A stretch of DNA of 51,775 nucleotides from CABMKH01 sp040797625 (GTDB lineage: Bacteria > Bacillota > Clostridia > Tissierellales > Tissierellaceae), in the NCBI GenBank assembly GCA_052067355.1, contig JBQHQH010000020.1:1-51775 (forward strand), read 5' to 3'. The position numbers and the translations under genes are program-made. Shown one piece after another: positions 24,518 to 33,081 of this stretch; positions within the stretch are counted from its first letter, which is position 1, and the number at the start of each line of letters is the position of its first letter. Below the pieces are notes generated by a model. The model was not told the DNA's origin. It did no database searches and saw only the letters and a list, made by a program, of their open reading frames with translations.

Positions 24518-24586
24518 TAATATTGTATTTTATTATATAATGTAATTAGTTGTATTTCTAAATAAACATAAAAAGGTGTGATATCC

Positions 24587-25432
24587 TTGCAAGACTTTAA
24601 TCTGTTATTTTCAAAAGTATTTTCAAATCTTAGGATGAGAGATGTAATAGACATTCTATTAGTAGCAGTTATTTTATATAAGCTATTTACTTTAATCAAA
24701 GAAACTAGAGCAGAACAGCTTACAAAGGGAATAGTTGTCTTATTAGTATTGACTAAATTAAGTGAGTGGGCAGAACTACTTACTATAAATTGGATCTTAG
24801 CCAATGCAATGACATTGGGAGCATTGGCCATCTTAATAGTATTCCAGCCAGAACTAAGAAGGGGATTGGAATACATAGGGAGGAGTAGATTTCTAACTAA
24901 ATCTCTAATAGAGATAAGGGGAGAAAGTCTATCAAAAGTCGTAGAGGAAATAGTGGAGGCAGCAGCTTCATTATCTAGGCAGAAGATTGGGGCTTTGATA
25001 GTTATAGAGAGACAGACAGGGCTTAATGAAGTAGCTGACACAGGTACCAAGATAAATGGTCTTGTGTCTAGTGACCTATTGATAAATATATTTATACCTA
25101 ATACACCGTTACATGATGGTGCAGTAATTATAAAAGATGACAGAATAAAGGCAGCAGCTTGCTTTCTACCACTTACTGATAACACAGGTTTGAGTAAGGA
25201 ATTGGGAACTAGGCATAGAGCAGCTCTAGGTATATCTGAAAGGTCTGATAGTCTTTCTATTATAGTATCTGAAGAAACAGGAGCTATATCTGTAGCAGAG
25301 AATGGTACCATATCTAGATATTTGGATACAAAGACCTTAACTCAGATACTATTGGATATGTATAAACCAGATGCAGATAAACAAACATTTATAAGTAAAT
25401 GGAGGCTGAAAGATGAGCAAGGGGAAGAATAA
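24587..25432 (+). CDS. cdaA: Diadenylate cyclase CdaA
   Basis: About 281 residues. It makes cyclic di-AMP from two ATP. Three N-terminal membrane helices (to about residue 80) precede the DAC domain with the active-site DGAVIIKDDRI and the GTRHRAALGISERSD segment. AAAGGTGTGAT suits the TTG at 24587 better than the GTG at 24578. It overlaps cdaR by 20 bases, so the pair is coupled. The usual third partner, glmM, does not follow. Confidence 0.95.
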   Translation: MQDFNLLFSKVFSNLRMRDVIDILLVAVILYKLFTLIKETRAEQLTKGIVVLLVLTKLSEWAELLTINWILANAMTLGALAILIVFQPELRRGLEYIGRSRFLTKSLIEIRGESLSKVVEEIVEAAASLSRQKIGALIVIERQTGLNEVADTGTKINGLVSSDLLINIFIPNTPLHDGAVIIKDDRIKAAACFLPLTDNTGLSKELGTRHRAALGISERSDSLSIIVSEETGAISVAENGTISRYLDTKTLTQILLDMYKPDADKQTFISKWRLKDEQGEE

Positions 25433-26648
25433 TATAACAGCTAAGGTCTTTGCTCTAATAATTGCCGTTATTTTGAGAAGCTATGTATTGAGCGAAGTAA
25501 ATCCTGATGAGAAAAGAGAGTATAAAAATATAAATGTAAGAATATCTAATACAGCCGAGCTAGATAGACAAGGACTAGTAGTTATGGAACCTAAAGAGGC
25601 TAAGATCAATGTAAGAGTTATGGGAAAAAGAGCAGAATTAGATAGATTTGATAAATCTATTGCTAGTAATATTATAGCTAAAGTAGATTTAAGTGGATAT
25701 AGTGAAGGACAGGTAAGAGTTCCTGTCAATGTCAATCTAGTAAATAATCTATCAGATGTTAAGATAATCAACTATGAGCCAAAGGAGATATTGTTTTCTA
25801 TAGACCAAGTAGTTACCAAGGAAAAATCAGTCATTGTTAAGACTACTGGCGAGTTGTCTAAAGACTATGTTCTAGGAGATATATCTTCAAAACCACAAAC
25901 CGTATTGATTAGGGGACCTAGGACATGGGCAAATGAAGTGGCGGAAGTAGTAGCAGTTGTAGATGTGACTGGACAAAGTGAAAATTCACATGTGACAGTA
26001 CCACTTCAATTAAAAGATGATAAGGGTAATGATGTAAGAGGAGTGGAGAAGGATCCAGGTGTAGTAGATGTAAATATACCTATATTGAATAGATTGGTTT
26101 TACCTATTGAATTACAGACAATAGGTGAATTGCCTGAAAACTATAACATAACGGATATTAAAATAGAGCCAGATACAGTGGCTATAAAAGGTGATAGGAG
26201 TATATTGATTTTAGATCAAATAAAGACAAAGCCTATAGATGTGAATTCCCTACTTAATAATACATCTATGGAAGTAGAATTAGAACTACCTGAAAATGCA
26301 AACCTAGTAGATCCTAATTTAAAGGTAAAAGTAGGTTATACTGTAGAAGAGGTAGTGACAAAGAACTATATGTTCAATTTTGAAGAAGTGGATATAAGGA
26401 ACCTAAATAAAGATCTAATTTTAAATACTGAAGAGCTAAAGGATACTACTATACTTATAAATGTAAAAGGTATGAAAGATACTATAGAGGAACTTACCAA
26501 AGAAGATATTAAACCTTATTTAGATTTAGATACTTTAGAAGAAGGTAGACATGAAGTAGAAATTGGACTAGATTATACAAAGGAAATACAAGTAGAGTCT
26601 ATCAACCCAACTGCTATAACGATAGATTTAGGTCTTGAAAAAAGTTAG
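25413..26648 (+). CDS. cdaR: CdaA regulatory protein CdaR (YbbR domains)
   Basis: A 411-residue membrane-anchored protein with an N-terminal helix (AKVFALIIAVILRSYVLSEV) followed by about four YbbR repeats outside the membrane, seen as recurring PKEAKINVRVMGKRAELDR, GPRTWANEVAEVVAVVDVTG and KGDRSILILDQIKTKPIDV blocks. CdaR binds CdaA and modulates c-di-AMP synthesis. It overlaps cdaA and ends at a bidirectional terminator against a convergent gene. Confidence 0.93.
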   Translation: MSKGKNNITAKVFALIIAVILRSYVLSEVNPDEKREYKNINVRISNTAELDRQGLVVMEPKEAKINVRVMGKRAELDRFDKSIASNIIAKVDLSGYSEGQVRVPVNVNLVNNLSDVKIINYEPKEILFSIDQVVTKEKSVIVKTTGELSKDYVLGDISSKPQTVLIRGPRTWANEVAEVVAVVDVTGQSENSHVTVPLQLKDDKGNDVRGVEKDPGVVDVNIPILNRLVLPIELQTIGELPENYNITDIKIEPDTVAIKGDRSILILDQIKTKPIDVNSLLNNTSMEVELELPENANLVDPNLKVKVGYTVEEVVTKNYMFNFEEVDIRNLNKDLILNTEELKDTTILINVKGMKDTIEELTKEDIKPYLDLDTLEEGRHEVEIGLDYTKEIQVESINPTAITIDLGLEKS

Positions 26649-26667
26649 GTAATTTACCTAACTTTTT
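26636..26667. terminator. Bidirectional terminator between cdaR and the malonate operon
   Basis: AAAGTTAGGT-AATTT-ACCTAACTTT with A and T tracts on both sides. The stop codon of the minus-strand gene at 26654 lies inside it. Confidence 0.85.
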
Positions 26668-27727
26668 TCATTTCTATAATCAGTTCATCTATTAATTCTC
26701 TAACACTTACTAACTTCTTTAATCTATAGCCATTTTTCCCTATAAATACAAGACCATTATCGATATCACCATTTACTGCATTTATCAATGCCTTAGATAT
26801 ACAATATGGAGTTGTAGCTGGATTACACGGGGCAAGACAATTATAACATTTAGAAATTTTTTCTTTTTTAGATTGAATTCTCTCTATAAAAGGATTTATA
26901 ATTGCCTGTCCAGGCATACCTGCAGGACTTTTGATAATTCCTATATTATCTTTAGTAGAATTTAGATATGCTTCCTTATATTCTTTTGAAGCATCACATT
27001 CGTAAGTTGCCACAAATCTAGTACCCATTTGAACTCCACTAGCACCTAATTTAATGAATTTGGCTATATCACTACCGTAAAATATGCCGCCAGCGGCTAT
27101 AATGGGAATCTTCTTTCCCTTAGATTTTTCAAAGGGACTTATAGTATCTATTACATCTTTGACTATGTCTTCTAGTTGAGGATATATATCTATATTTAAC
27201 TCTTCAGTAGAAAACCCTAAATGACCACCTGCATCTGGACCTTCTACAATTATTAAATCCGGAAGATAGTCGTATCTTCTAAGCCATAGTTTTGTAATTA
27301 AATTGGCAGCTTTTGCAGATGATACAATAGGAGCAATCTTGGTGCTTGAACCTTTCACTAATGAAGGCAAATCTTTAGGTAAGCCAGCTCCAGAGATTAT
27401 TAAATCAACTTTTTCTTCTAGAGCAATCCCTACCATGTCGTGATAATTGTTCATTGCTACCATTAGATTGACCCCTATAATCCCATTGGGACTTAACATC
27501 TTAGCCCTTCTTATCTCTTTTGTTAAAGCTCTTTTATTAGCCTCATTAGTATTACTTTCAAAATCATCTTCTCGAAAACCTATTTGTACTCCAGATATGA
27601 TCCCGATGCCACCAGTATTTGCTACGGAAGAGGCCAAATTAGATAAGGATATTCCTACTCCCATGCCACCTTGTATAATGGGAACAGTAGTGCTTTTTTT
27701 ACCTATATTTAATTGAGGCAGATTCAT
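26654..27727 (-). CDS. Nitronate monooxygenase / FabK-like flavoprotein
   Basis: A 357-residue FMN TIM-barrel protein of the nitronate monooxygenase/FabK superfamily. It shows PIIQGGMGVGISLSNLASSV, the FMN loop IVEGPDAGGHLG and IPIIAAGGIFYGSDIAKFIK, then GASGVQMGTRF. Unlike FabK at 34082, it has a C-terminal cysteine cluster (CYNCLAPCNPATTPYC), which may bind a metal or iron-sulfur group. It is last in the sigma-54 operon with madM. A role in nitronate or 3-nitropropionate removal, or an enoyl reduction linked to malonate, is possible; the sequence cannot decide. Confidence 0.75.
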   Translation of the reverse strand: MNLPQLNIGKKSTTVPIIQGGMGVGISLSNLASSVANTGGIGIISGVQIGFREDDFESNTNEANKRALTKEIRRAKMLSPNGIIGVNLMVAMNNYHDMVGIALEEKVDLIISGAGLPKDLPSLVKGSSTKIAPIVSSAKAANLITKLWLRRYDYLPDLIIVEGPDAGGHLGFSTEELNIDIYPQLEDIVKDVIDTISPFEKSKGKKIPIIAAGGIFYGSDIAKFIKLGASGVQMGTRFVATYECDASKEYKEAYLNSTKDNIGIIKSPAGMPGQAIINPFIERIQSKKEKISKCYNCLAPCNPATTPYCISKALINAVNGDIDNGLVFIGKNGYRLKKLVSVRELIDELIIEMKKVR

Positions 27728-27751
27728 CTAATCAACACCTTTCTTAAGTTC

Positions 27752-28513
27752 CTAGAATATTGCTTTAATAAGTATAAATCCTACAGATGGACAGAGTAGG
27801 CTTCCCAGTCCAGTATAAAATGTAGCAGTCATAGCTCCGTAGGGAACAAGAGCTGGATCTGTAGCTGCTAGACCACCGGCAACACCACTAGTAGTACCCA
27901 TTAGACCTCCATATACCATGGCAGATGTAGGATTATCTAATTTAATCTTATTGGCAATAAGAGGTGTGAGAATCATAGTCAATACAGACTTTACTACGCC
28001 AGCTGCTATAGCCAAAGCAATTACTTCAGAACTAGCACCTAAAGCAGTTCCAGTTATAGGACCTACTATAAATGTTACAGTTCCTGCTCCAATAGTAGCT
28101 ATATCAATAGGATCTTTAAATCCCATAATATATGCTAGAATAGCTCCTATAAAAAATGCAGAAAATATTCCTACAAATAGAGATACAATTCCAGGGATAC
28201 CAGCTTTTTTTAGATTTTCTAATTTTGCACCATATGCAGTAGAGATAATAGCATAATCTCTAAACATACCTCCGCCTAGGACACCTACGCCTGTGAACAT
28301 ACTTAAATCAGCGATTCCCTTACTTCCACCAGTTATTTTACCTCCAATATATGATAGACCAAGTCCCAAAACTATAGCTATTGCAGAGCCCATTCTCTTT
28401 TGACCTACTAGATTTGCAATACTGTAAGAGATAAAAATGACTATTGATACAATAGCAAAACCAGCAATCAAATCATATTTTATAAATAAGTTTGTAAATA
28501 TGTCACTAGTCAT
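27752..28513 (-). CDS. madM: Malonate transporter subunit MadM
   Basis: A 253-residue membrane protein with about 7 helices. GKITGGSKGIADLSMFTG, FIVGPITGTALGASSEVIAL and GLMGTTSGVAGGLAATDPAL are the conserved blocks of MadM, the larger subunit of the sodium-dependent MadLM malonate importer first described in Malonomonas rubra. It overlaps madL by 8 bases, with GGAGGT inside madL. No malonate decarboxylase genes are nearby, so imported malonate must have another fate. Confidence 0.85.
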   Translation of the reverse strand: MTSDIFTNLFIKYDLIAGFAIVSIVIFISYSIANLVGQKRMGSAIAIVLGLGLSYIGGKITGGSKGIADLSMFTGVGVLGGGMFRDYAIISTAYGAKLENLKKAGIPGIVSLFVGIFSAFFIGAILAYIMGFKDPIDIATIGAGTVTFIVGPITGTALGASSEVIALAIAAGVVKSVLTMILTPLIANKIKLDNPTSAMVYGGLMGTTSGVAGGLAATDPALVPYGAMTATFYTGLGSLLCPSVGFILIKAIF

Positions 28514-28910
28514 GTTTTACCTCCAGATAATCCCTAGTAGAAGTCTTTATATTCAATTCACCTAATTTAGATATAATAGGCACCAGATATAGTCCTCCTA
28601 AAGTAGCTATAGTTCCAGCTAATAGTGGTATCAATCCACCCTTAAAGGCAGAGACCACATCTTGTCTAGCAGACATGGCAACAGTTATAGGTATATATAA
28701 TGAGCTAAGCAAAGATATACCTCTCTCCGTTTCAGCTGATATATTATTTCCCTTATCTCTCATAGTATTATTTATAATGATTAATAGTAACATGGCAAAA
28801 CCCACGCTTCCCACATCACCACTAATTCCAAGTAAATTACCAGCTAATGTACCTAGAGTAGAACCTACAAACATGCAAATAGCAACTAAACCCAATCCAT
28901 AGATCTCCAT
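28506..28910 (-). CDS. madL: Malonate transporter subunit MadL
   Basis: A 134-residue membrane protein with four helices, matching MadL: CMFVGSTLGTLAGNLLGISG, DVGSVGFAMLLLIIINN and the PITVAMSARQDVVSAFKGG signature. Together with MadM it makes the sodium-coupled malonate uptake system. GGAGGTATATAG precedes the ATG, immediately after the CoA transferase stop, and the gene overlaps madM, so all are co-translated. Confidence 0.87.
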   Translation of the reverse strand: MEIYGLGLVAICMFVGSTLGTLAGNLLGISGDVGSVGFAMLLLIIINNTMRDKGNNISAETERGISLLSSLYIPITVAMSARQDVVSAFKGGLIPLLAGTIATLGGLYLVPIISKLGELNIKTSTRDYLEVKHD

Positions 28911-30092
28911 CTATATACCTCCTTTTACTCTTAAATTCTCTATTTCACTATCTGTTAAATTTCCCATATTTTTAAGTATTTCATCTGTATGTTCACCTAA
29001 AAGTGGAGCTGCAAATCGAATACTTCCTTGAGTTTCACTCATTTTAATAGGAACTCCTGCCATCTTCATATTTCCTACTGTTGGATGTTCTATATCTACG
29101 ATCATCTGTCTAGAAAGTATCTGTGGGTCATTTACTACTCCTTCAATGTCATTGATAGGCCCATTGGGAATACCGTGGAAATTCAATATTTCTATCCATG
29201 CTTTTGTGGTCTTTTTCTTCATATTTCTAGCTAGTAAAGGTCTCAATTCATGGTAATTTTTTGTCCTTAGAGGATTTGTTAAAAACCTTACATCATTTTC
29301 CAGCTCAATATCATCCATAGCTTGACACAATTTCTGCCAAAGAGTATCATTTCCTGCTGCAATCATAATCTCACCATCTAAAGTCTCAAAGGTTTCAAAT
29401 GGAATGATTGAAGCGTGCTTATTTCCGATTGGTTTCGGAGATTTACCAGTGGCAAAATATCTGGAAATGGCATTTTCTAATATAGCTACTTGGCAATCTA
29501 ACATGGATACATCTATTTTTTGTCCCTTTCCAGTCTCATTCCTATAGTGTAAAGCAGATAATATGCCTATAGTTGTAAAGAGTCCAGCAGTAATATCACC
29601 TATGGAAGGACCTACTCTAGTAGGGTGATCTATACCTGTAATACTCATTATTCCACCCATAGCTTGAACTACAGCATCATAGGCAGCTCTTTTGCTATAG
29701 GGACCAGTATGGCCAAAACCAGATGCAGCTGCATATATTATCCTAGGATTTATCTCTTTAAGAGTTTCATATCCCAATCCTAGCCTTTCCATAGTACCTG
29801 GACGATAATTTTCCACTACTACATCTGCTTGTTCTACCATCTTTAGAAAGACTTCTTTAGATTCTTTTACTTTTAAATTCATTGTAATACTCTTCTTGTT
29901 TCTATTAAGGCTCATAAAATACGTACTTTCACCATTTATATAGGGACCATATGCCCTAGAGTCATCACCTGTATTAGGCAATTCTATCTTAATTACTTCT
30001 GCCCCCATATCTGCCAAAATCATGGTAGCATATGGACCTGCAAGTACCCTTGTAAGGTCTAGCACTTTAATATTTTCCAAAGCTTGATTCAA
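28911..30092 (-). CDS. CaiB/BaiF family CoA transferase
   Basis: A 393-residue class III CoA transferase. The catalytic aspartate is Asp166 in GPSIGDITAG. Other family blocks: VLDLTRVLAGPYATMILADM, ADVVVENYRPGTMERLGLG and FGHTGPYSKRAAYDAVVQA. It moves CoA between carboxylic acids. Being first in an operon with MadLM, a malonate:acyl-CoA CoA transfer giving malonyl-CoA is the simplest guess, but other acids are possible. The start is TTG with AGGAGTGTGAT upstream, and a sigma-54 promoter lies about 95 bp ahead. Confidence 0.85.
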   Translation of the reverse strand: MNQALENIKVLDLTRVLAGPYATMILADMGAEVIKIELPNTGDDSRAYGPYINGESTYFMSLNRNKKSITMNLKVKESKEVFLKMVEQADVVVENYRPGTMERLGLGYETLKEINPRIIYAAASGFGHTGPYSKRAAYDAVVQAMGGIMSITGIDHPTRVGPSIGDITAGLFTTIGILSALHYRNETGKGQKIDVSMLDCQVAILENAISRYFATGKSPKPIGNKHASIIPFETFETLDGEIMIAAGNDTLWQKLCQAMDDIELENDVRFLTNPLRTKNYHELRPLLARNMKKKTTKAWIEILNFHGIPNGPINDIEGVVNDPQILSRQMIVDIEHPTVGNMKMAGVPIKMSETQGSIRFAAPLLGEHTDEILKNMGNLTDSEIENLRVKGGI

Positions 30093-30186
30093 TTTATCAC
30101 ACTCCTATATATTCTACTTATAGATTGATCTATTGAATAATTAGATTTCATGGGTAGAATTACTCAATGATTCAGCAATATATAAA

Positions 30187-30201
30187 GCAATATTTATGCC
30201 A
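30187..30201 (-). promoter_or_regulatory. Sigma-54 promoter of the CoA transferase-madLM operon
   Basis: On the minus strand TGGCATAAATATTGC matches the -24/-12 consensus TGGCAC-N5-TTGC with exact spacing. Further upstream, TGTATTT occurs twice 16 bp apart (30212-30234), a candidate binding site for the activator encoded next door. Confidence 0.8.
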
Positions 30202-30247
30202 ACTATTTACGAAATACAAATCCCTAAAAATACACAGTGACTTTTTG

Positions 30248-30281
30248 AAATAAAAAAATAAGTGGTAATTTTTTTACCACT
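30248..30281 (-). terminator. Terminator of the sigma-54 activator gene
   Basis: On the minus strand AGTGGTAA pairs with TTACCACT, followed by TATTTTTTTATTT. It separates the regulator genes from the sigma-54 promoter. Confidence 0.8.
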
Positions 30282-30300
30282 ATGATAAAAAATCATCCAC

Positions 30301-31605
30301 TTATTTTTTGATATTATATTTTTCTATCTTGTTTCTCAAGGTTTGCCTAGTGATTCCCAATTCTTTTGCAGATTTAGATATATTCCATTTGTTTTTAAAT
30401 AATACACTTGCTATACCTTGTTTTTCAATATCTTCAAGGGTAGAGTTGGATATAGTAGAGGGAAGACTTTTTATTTCATCAGGAAGATCATCTGAATTTA
30501 TTGTGTTTCCCTTTTTAAATATCATTATTCTTTCCAATAGATTTTTTAGCTCCCGCACATTTCCGGGCCAATGATATGACTTTAAGAGTTCCATAGCACT
30601 ATCTTCAATAGATAATATATTTTTATTGAGCTTATTATTATATTCATCAATAAAGTGATAGACGAGTACAGGAATATCTTCTTTTCTATCCCTTAAAGGT
30701 GGAATGTATATGGGAATTACATTTAATCTGTAGTATAGATCTTTTCTAAAATCACCATCTGTTATAGATTTAGATAGATCTTTGTTAGTAGCTGCCAATA
30801 TAGTTGCTTCAAATTGTATTTCTTTTGTGCCACCTATTCGTCTGAACTTCTTTTCCTGAATAACTCGCAATACTTTAGCCTGAAGCCCTATATCCATATC
30901 CCCTATTTCATCTAAAAATAGGATTCCATTGTTTGCCTTTTCAATTAGCCCTATCTTATCAGTTTTTGCATCAGAAAAGGCGCCTTTTTCGTATCCAAAT
31001 AGTTCACTTTCCTGTAGATTTTGTGGTATAGCTGCACAGTTTATAGCTATAAATGGCTTAGACTTATTGTATGAATGAATAGTCTTCGCAATTACTTCCT
31101 TACCTGTTCCACTTTCTCCAGTTATCAATATTGTAGTATCATAGTCTAATTGACAGATGTCTGAGATAGTGTTTTTAATATTTAATATACTAGGAGATCT
31201 ACCTATTAAAGCTATATCTTCATTGGAATTTAAATCTTTTTTAATCTTCACATACTGCAAAGTCTCTTCAATAGATTTATTTATATCTAATAGATTAAAA
31301 GGCTTTGTGAAATAGTCATAAGCTCCCATTTTCATGGCTTCTACTGCCAGCTTTACATCTGTCATATAGGTTATCATGATTATGGTTATAGATGGATTTA
31401 TTTTTTTGAAGAGCTTTAGAGCTTCAATACCATCCATTCCAGGAAGATTTATATCTAGAATAATCAGATCAGGAGCTTGAATTTTAAAGATTTCCAAACC
31501 CTCTTCTGCACTTTCTGCTGTAGATACTTCTAATCCCAGCTTTTCTAAACCTATCTTTAAAGATAGTCTAATACTTCTCTCATCATCTATTACTAGTATC
31601 TTCAT
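30301..31605 (-). CDS. Sigma-54-dependent response regulator (NtrC family)
   Basis: A 434-residue activator: receiver domain (phospho-acceptor Asp51 in LIILDINLPGMDG), AAA+ ATPase domain with GESGTGKE Walker A and a GAFSDA loop in place of the usual GAFTGA, and a Fis-type helix-turn-helix at the C-terminus (ISKSAKELGITRQTLRNKIE). It opens sigma-54 promoters after phosphorylation. The overlap with the kinase gene (ATGA-type, 4 bases) marks its partner. Its likely target is the promoter at 30187, just downstream. Confidence 0.92.
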   Translation of the reverse strand: MKILVIDDERSIRLSLKIGLEKLGLEVSTAESAEEGLEIFKIQAPDLIILDINLPGMDGIEALKLFKKINPSITIIMITYMTDVKLAVEAMKMGAYDYFTKPFNLLDINKSIEETLQYVKIKKDLNSNEDIALIGRSPSILNIKNTISDICQLDYDTTILITGESGTGKEVIAKTIHSYNKSKPFIAINCAAIPQNLQESELFGYEKGAFSDAKTDKIGLIEKANNGILFLDEIGDMDIGLQAKVLRVIQEKKFRRIGGTKEIQFEATILAATNKDLSKSITDGDFRKDLYYRLNVIPIYIPPLRDRKEDIPVLVYHFIDEYNNKLNKNILSIEDSAMELLKSYHWPGNVRELKNLLERIMIFKKGNTINSDDLPDEIKSLPSTISNSTLEDIEKQGIASVLFKNKWNISKSAKELGITRQTLRNKIEKYNIKK

Positions 31606-32498
31606 CTACGCTCACTCCAATTATCATCCCCAACTATAGGTAATAGAATTATAAATTCTGCTCCATTACCTAAACTGCTAATTACTTCTATATCTCCATT
31701 ATGATTTTTAATAGTCTTATATACAGTAGATAGTCCAAGACCAGTTCCTTGCTTTTTAGTGGTATAGAAAGGATTGAAGATATTTTCTAACTCAGATCTA
31801 TCAATTCCATATCCATTATCTTTTACAGATATCCTCATACATTTGTCCTCAATATCTATGAAAATATCTATAAATCCACCTTCTTCTACAGCTTCTATTG
31901 AATTTTTTATTATATTGATTATGACCTGTTTTATAGCTCTTCTGTCTATAAGGATATTTGGAAGCTCTGATTGTTTATCTATATTTAACTTGATATTTTT
32001 CTTTGCCATTTCATATTTTAACAGCTTTATAGCATCATTGAAAACTTCTACTATGTCGCAATACTCTTTATCTAATTTAGATTCCCTACTAAAATCTAGG
32101 TAGTTGATTATCAAATTATTTAGATCTTCTATTTCCTTACTCATCAAATCGAGAACTTCATTTTTTACCTCTATGCCATAGTCTTCATCTTTAAGGATTT
32201 CAACAAGATTTCCCATTCCAGCTAGAGGATTACCTATGTCGTGGACTATAGATGCAGTCAACTCTCCTAAAGTCTTTATCCTATCTTGTCGATGTAATTC
32301 TTTAATATCAGATTCCTTCAATTGTAAATCCTTTAGTTTCTTTACTTGTTTTAAACTGATTTTTCCAGATATTATTCCTATCAATATTCCTAGAGTCAAT
32401 ATAGAAAGTATACTGAGGATAACTAGTAGGATATTAATCATATTAAGGCTATCTTGAATCTTGGTTATTTCATTTAAAATAATATCACCTCTTTTCAA
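31602..32498 (-). CDS. Sensor histidine kinase
   Basis: About 298 residues. One N-terminal membrane helix (INILLVILSILSILTLGILI), a short linker, a dimerisation domain with the phosphorylated His in SIVHDIGNPLAG, and an ATPase domain with IKNSIEAVEEGG, DNGYGID and GTGLGLSTVYK. No extracellular sensor or PAS domain is visible, so input is probably membrane- or cytoplasm-based. The start is uncertain: no ATG with a ribosome site exists; TTG at 32498 lies inside the fabZ end, and a later ATT follows AGAGGTGAT. It overlaps fabZ and the response regulator. Confidence 0.85.
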   Translation of the reverse strand: MKRGDIILNEITKIQDSLNMINILLVILSILSILTLGILIGIISGKISLKQVKKLKDLQLKESDIKELHRQDRIKTLGELTASIVHDIGNPLAGMGNLVEILKDEDYGIEVKNEVLDLMSKEIEDLNNLIINYLDFSRESKLDKEYCDIVEVFNDAIKLLKYEMAKKNIKLNIDKQSELPNILIDRRAIKQVIINIIKNSIEAVEEGGFIDIFIDIEDKCMRISVKDNGYGIDRSELENIFNPFYTTKKQGTGLGLSTVYKTIKNHNGDIEVISSLGNGAEFIILLPIVGDDNWSERR

Positions 32499-32922
32499 TG
32501 GCAAACATGAACTCTCCTTCTGCGGCCAATTCATCTTCAACAAAGGCTTTACCTTGACCAATGCCAATAGAGCCTCTCAGTTTGACAATTTCCACCTGAA
32601 TCTTGAGAGTATCTCCAGGAACTACTTTTTTCTTAAATCTAAATTTATTAATACCAGCAAAATAAGGTACACTATTTTTGAAATCTTCATGGGATAATAA
32701 TATGACTGCACCTGCCTGAGCCATGGTCTCTATGATTATTACACCAGGCATGACAGGCATTCCGGGATAATGGCCTTGAAAGTAATATTCATTGATTGTC
32801 ACATTCTTGTATGCAATTCCCTTGACACCTGATTCCAAAATTTCTACCCTATCTACAAATAAAAATGGTTGCCTATGGGGTATGATACCCATTATTTCCT
32901 CAATACCTAAGATTTTTGACAT
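32485..32922 (-). CDS. fabZ: 3-hydroxyacyl-ACP dehydratase FabZ
   Basis: A 145-residue hot-dog-fold enzyme that dehydrates 3-hydroxyacyl-ACP in type II fatty-acid synthesis. The active-site His and Glu lie in GHYPGMPVMPGVIIIETMAQ. AAAGAGGTGAT precedes the ATG. It is divergent from the main fab operon and overlaps the start of the sensor kinase, so fatty-acid dehydration and the two-component system share a transcript, an unusual linkage. Confidence 0.93.
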   Translation of the reverse strand: MSKILGIEEIMGIIPHRQPFLFVDRVEILESGVKGIAYKNVTINEYYFQGHYPGMPVMPGVIIIETMAQAGAVILLSHEDFKNSVPYFAGINKFRFKKKVVPGDTLKIQVEIVKLRGSIGIGQGKAFVEDELAAEGEFMFAIEKR

Positions 32923-33081
32923 AAAATCACCTCTTTTTTTATTTTTAAAAAAATATTATTAGGATTGATTATTTTTCTAGAATAATATATACTTAGTCTT
33001 AAGTTTTTGCAATATCTTATTTAATCATAATTGAAGTATGGTTATTTTGCAATGATTTTAACTAAATATGGAGGTGATAGA

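Noticed and set aside
24400..24586. c-di-AMP (ydaO-type) riboswitch ahead of cdaA
   Set aside because: The conserved ydaO core sequences are missing; the hairpin there belongs to the dispersed repeat.
31000..31020. GAFSDA in place of GAFTGA as loss of sigma-54 contact
   Set aside because: Ser for Thr and Asp for Gly variants occur in working clostridial activators as far as I know, and a perfect sigma-54 promoter lies next to the gene.
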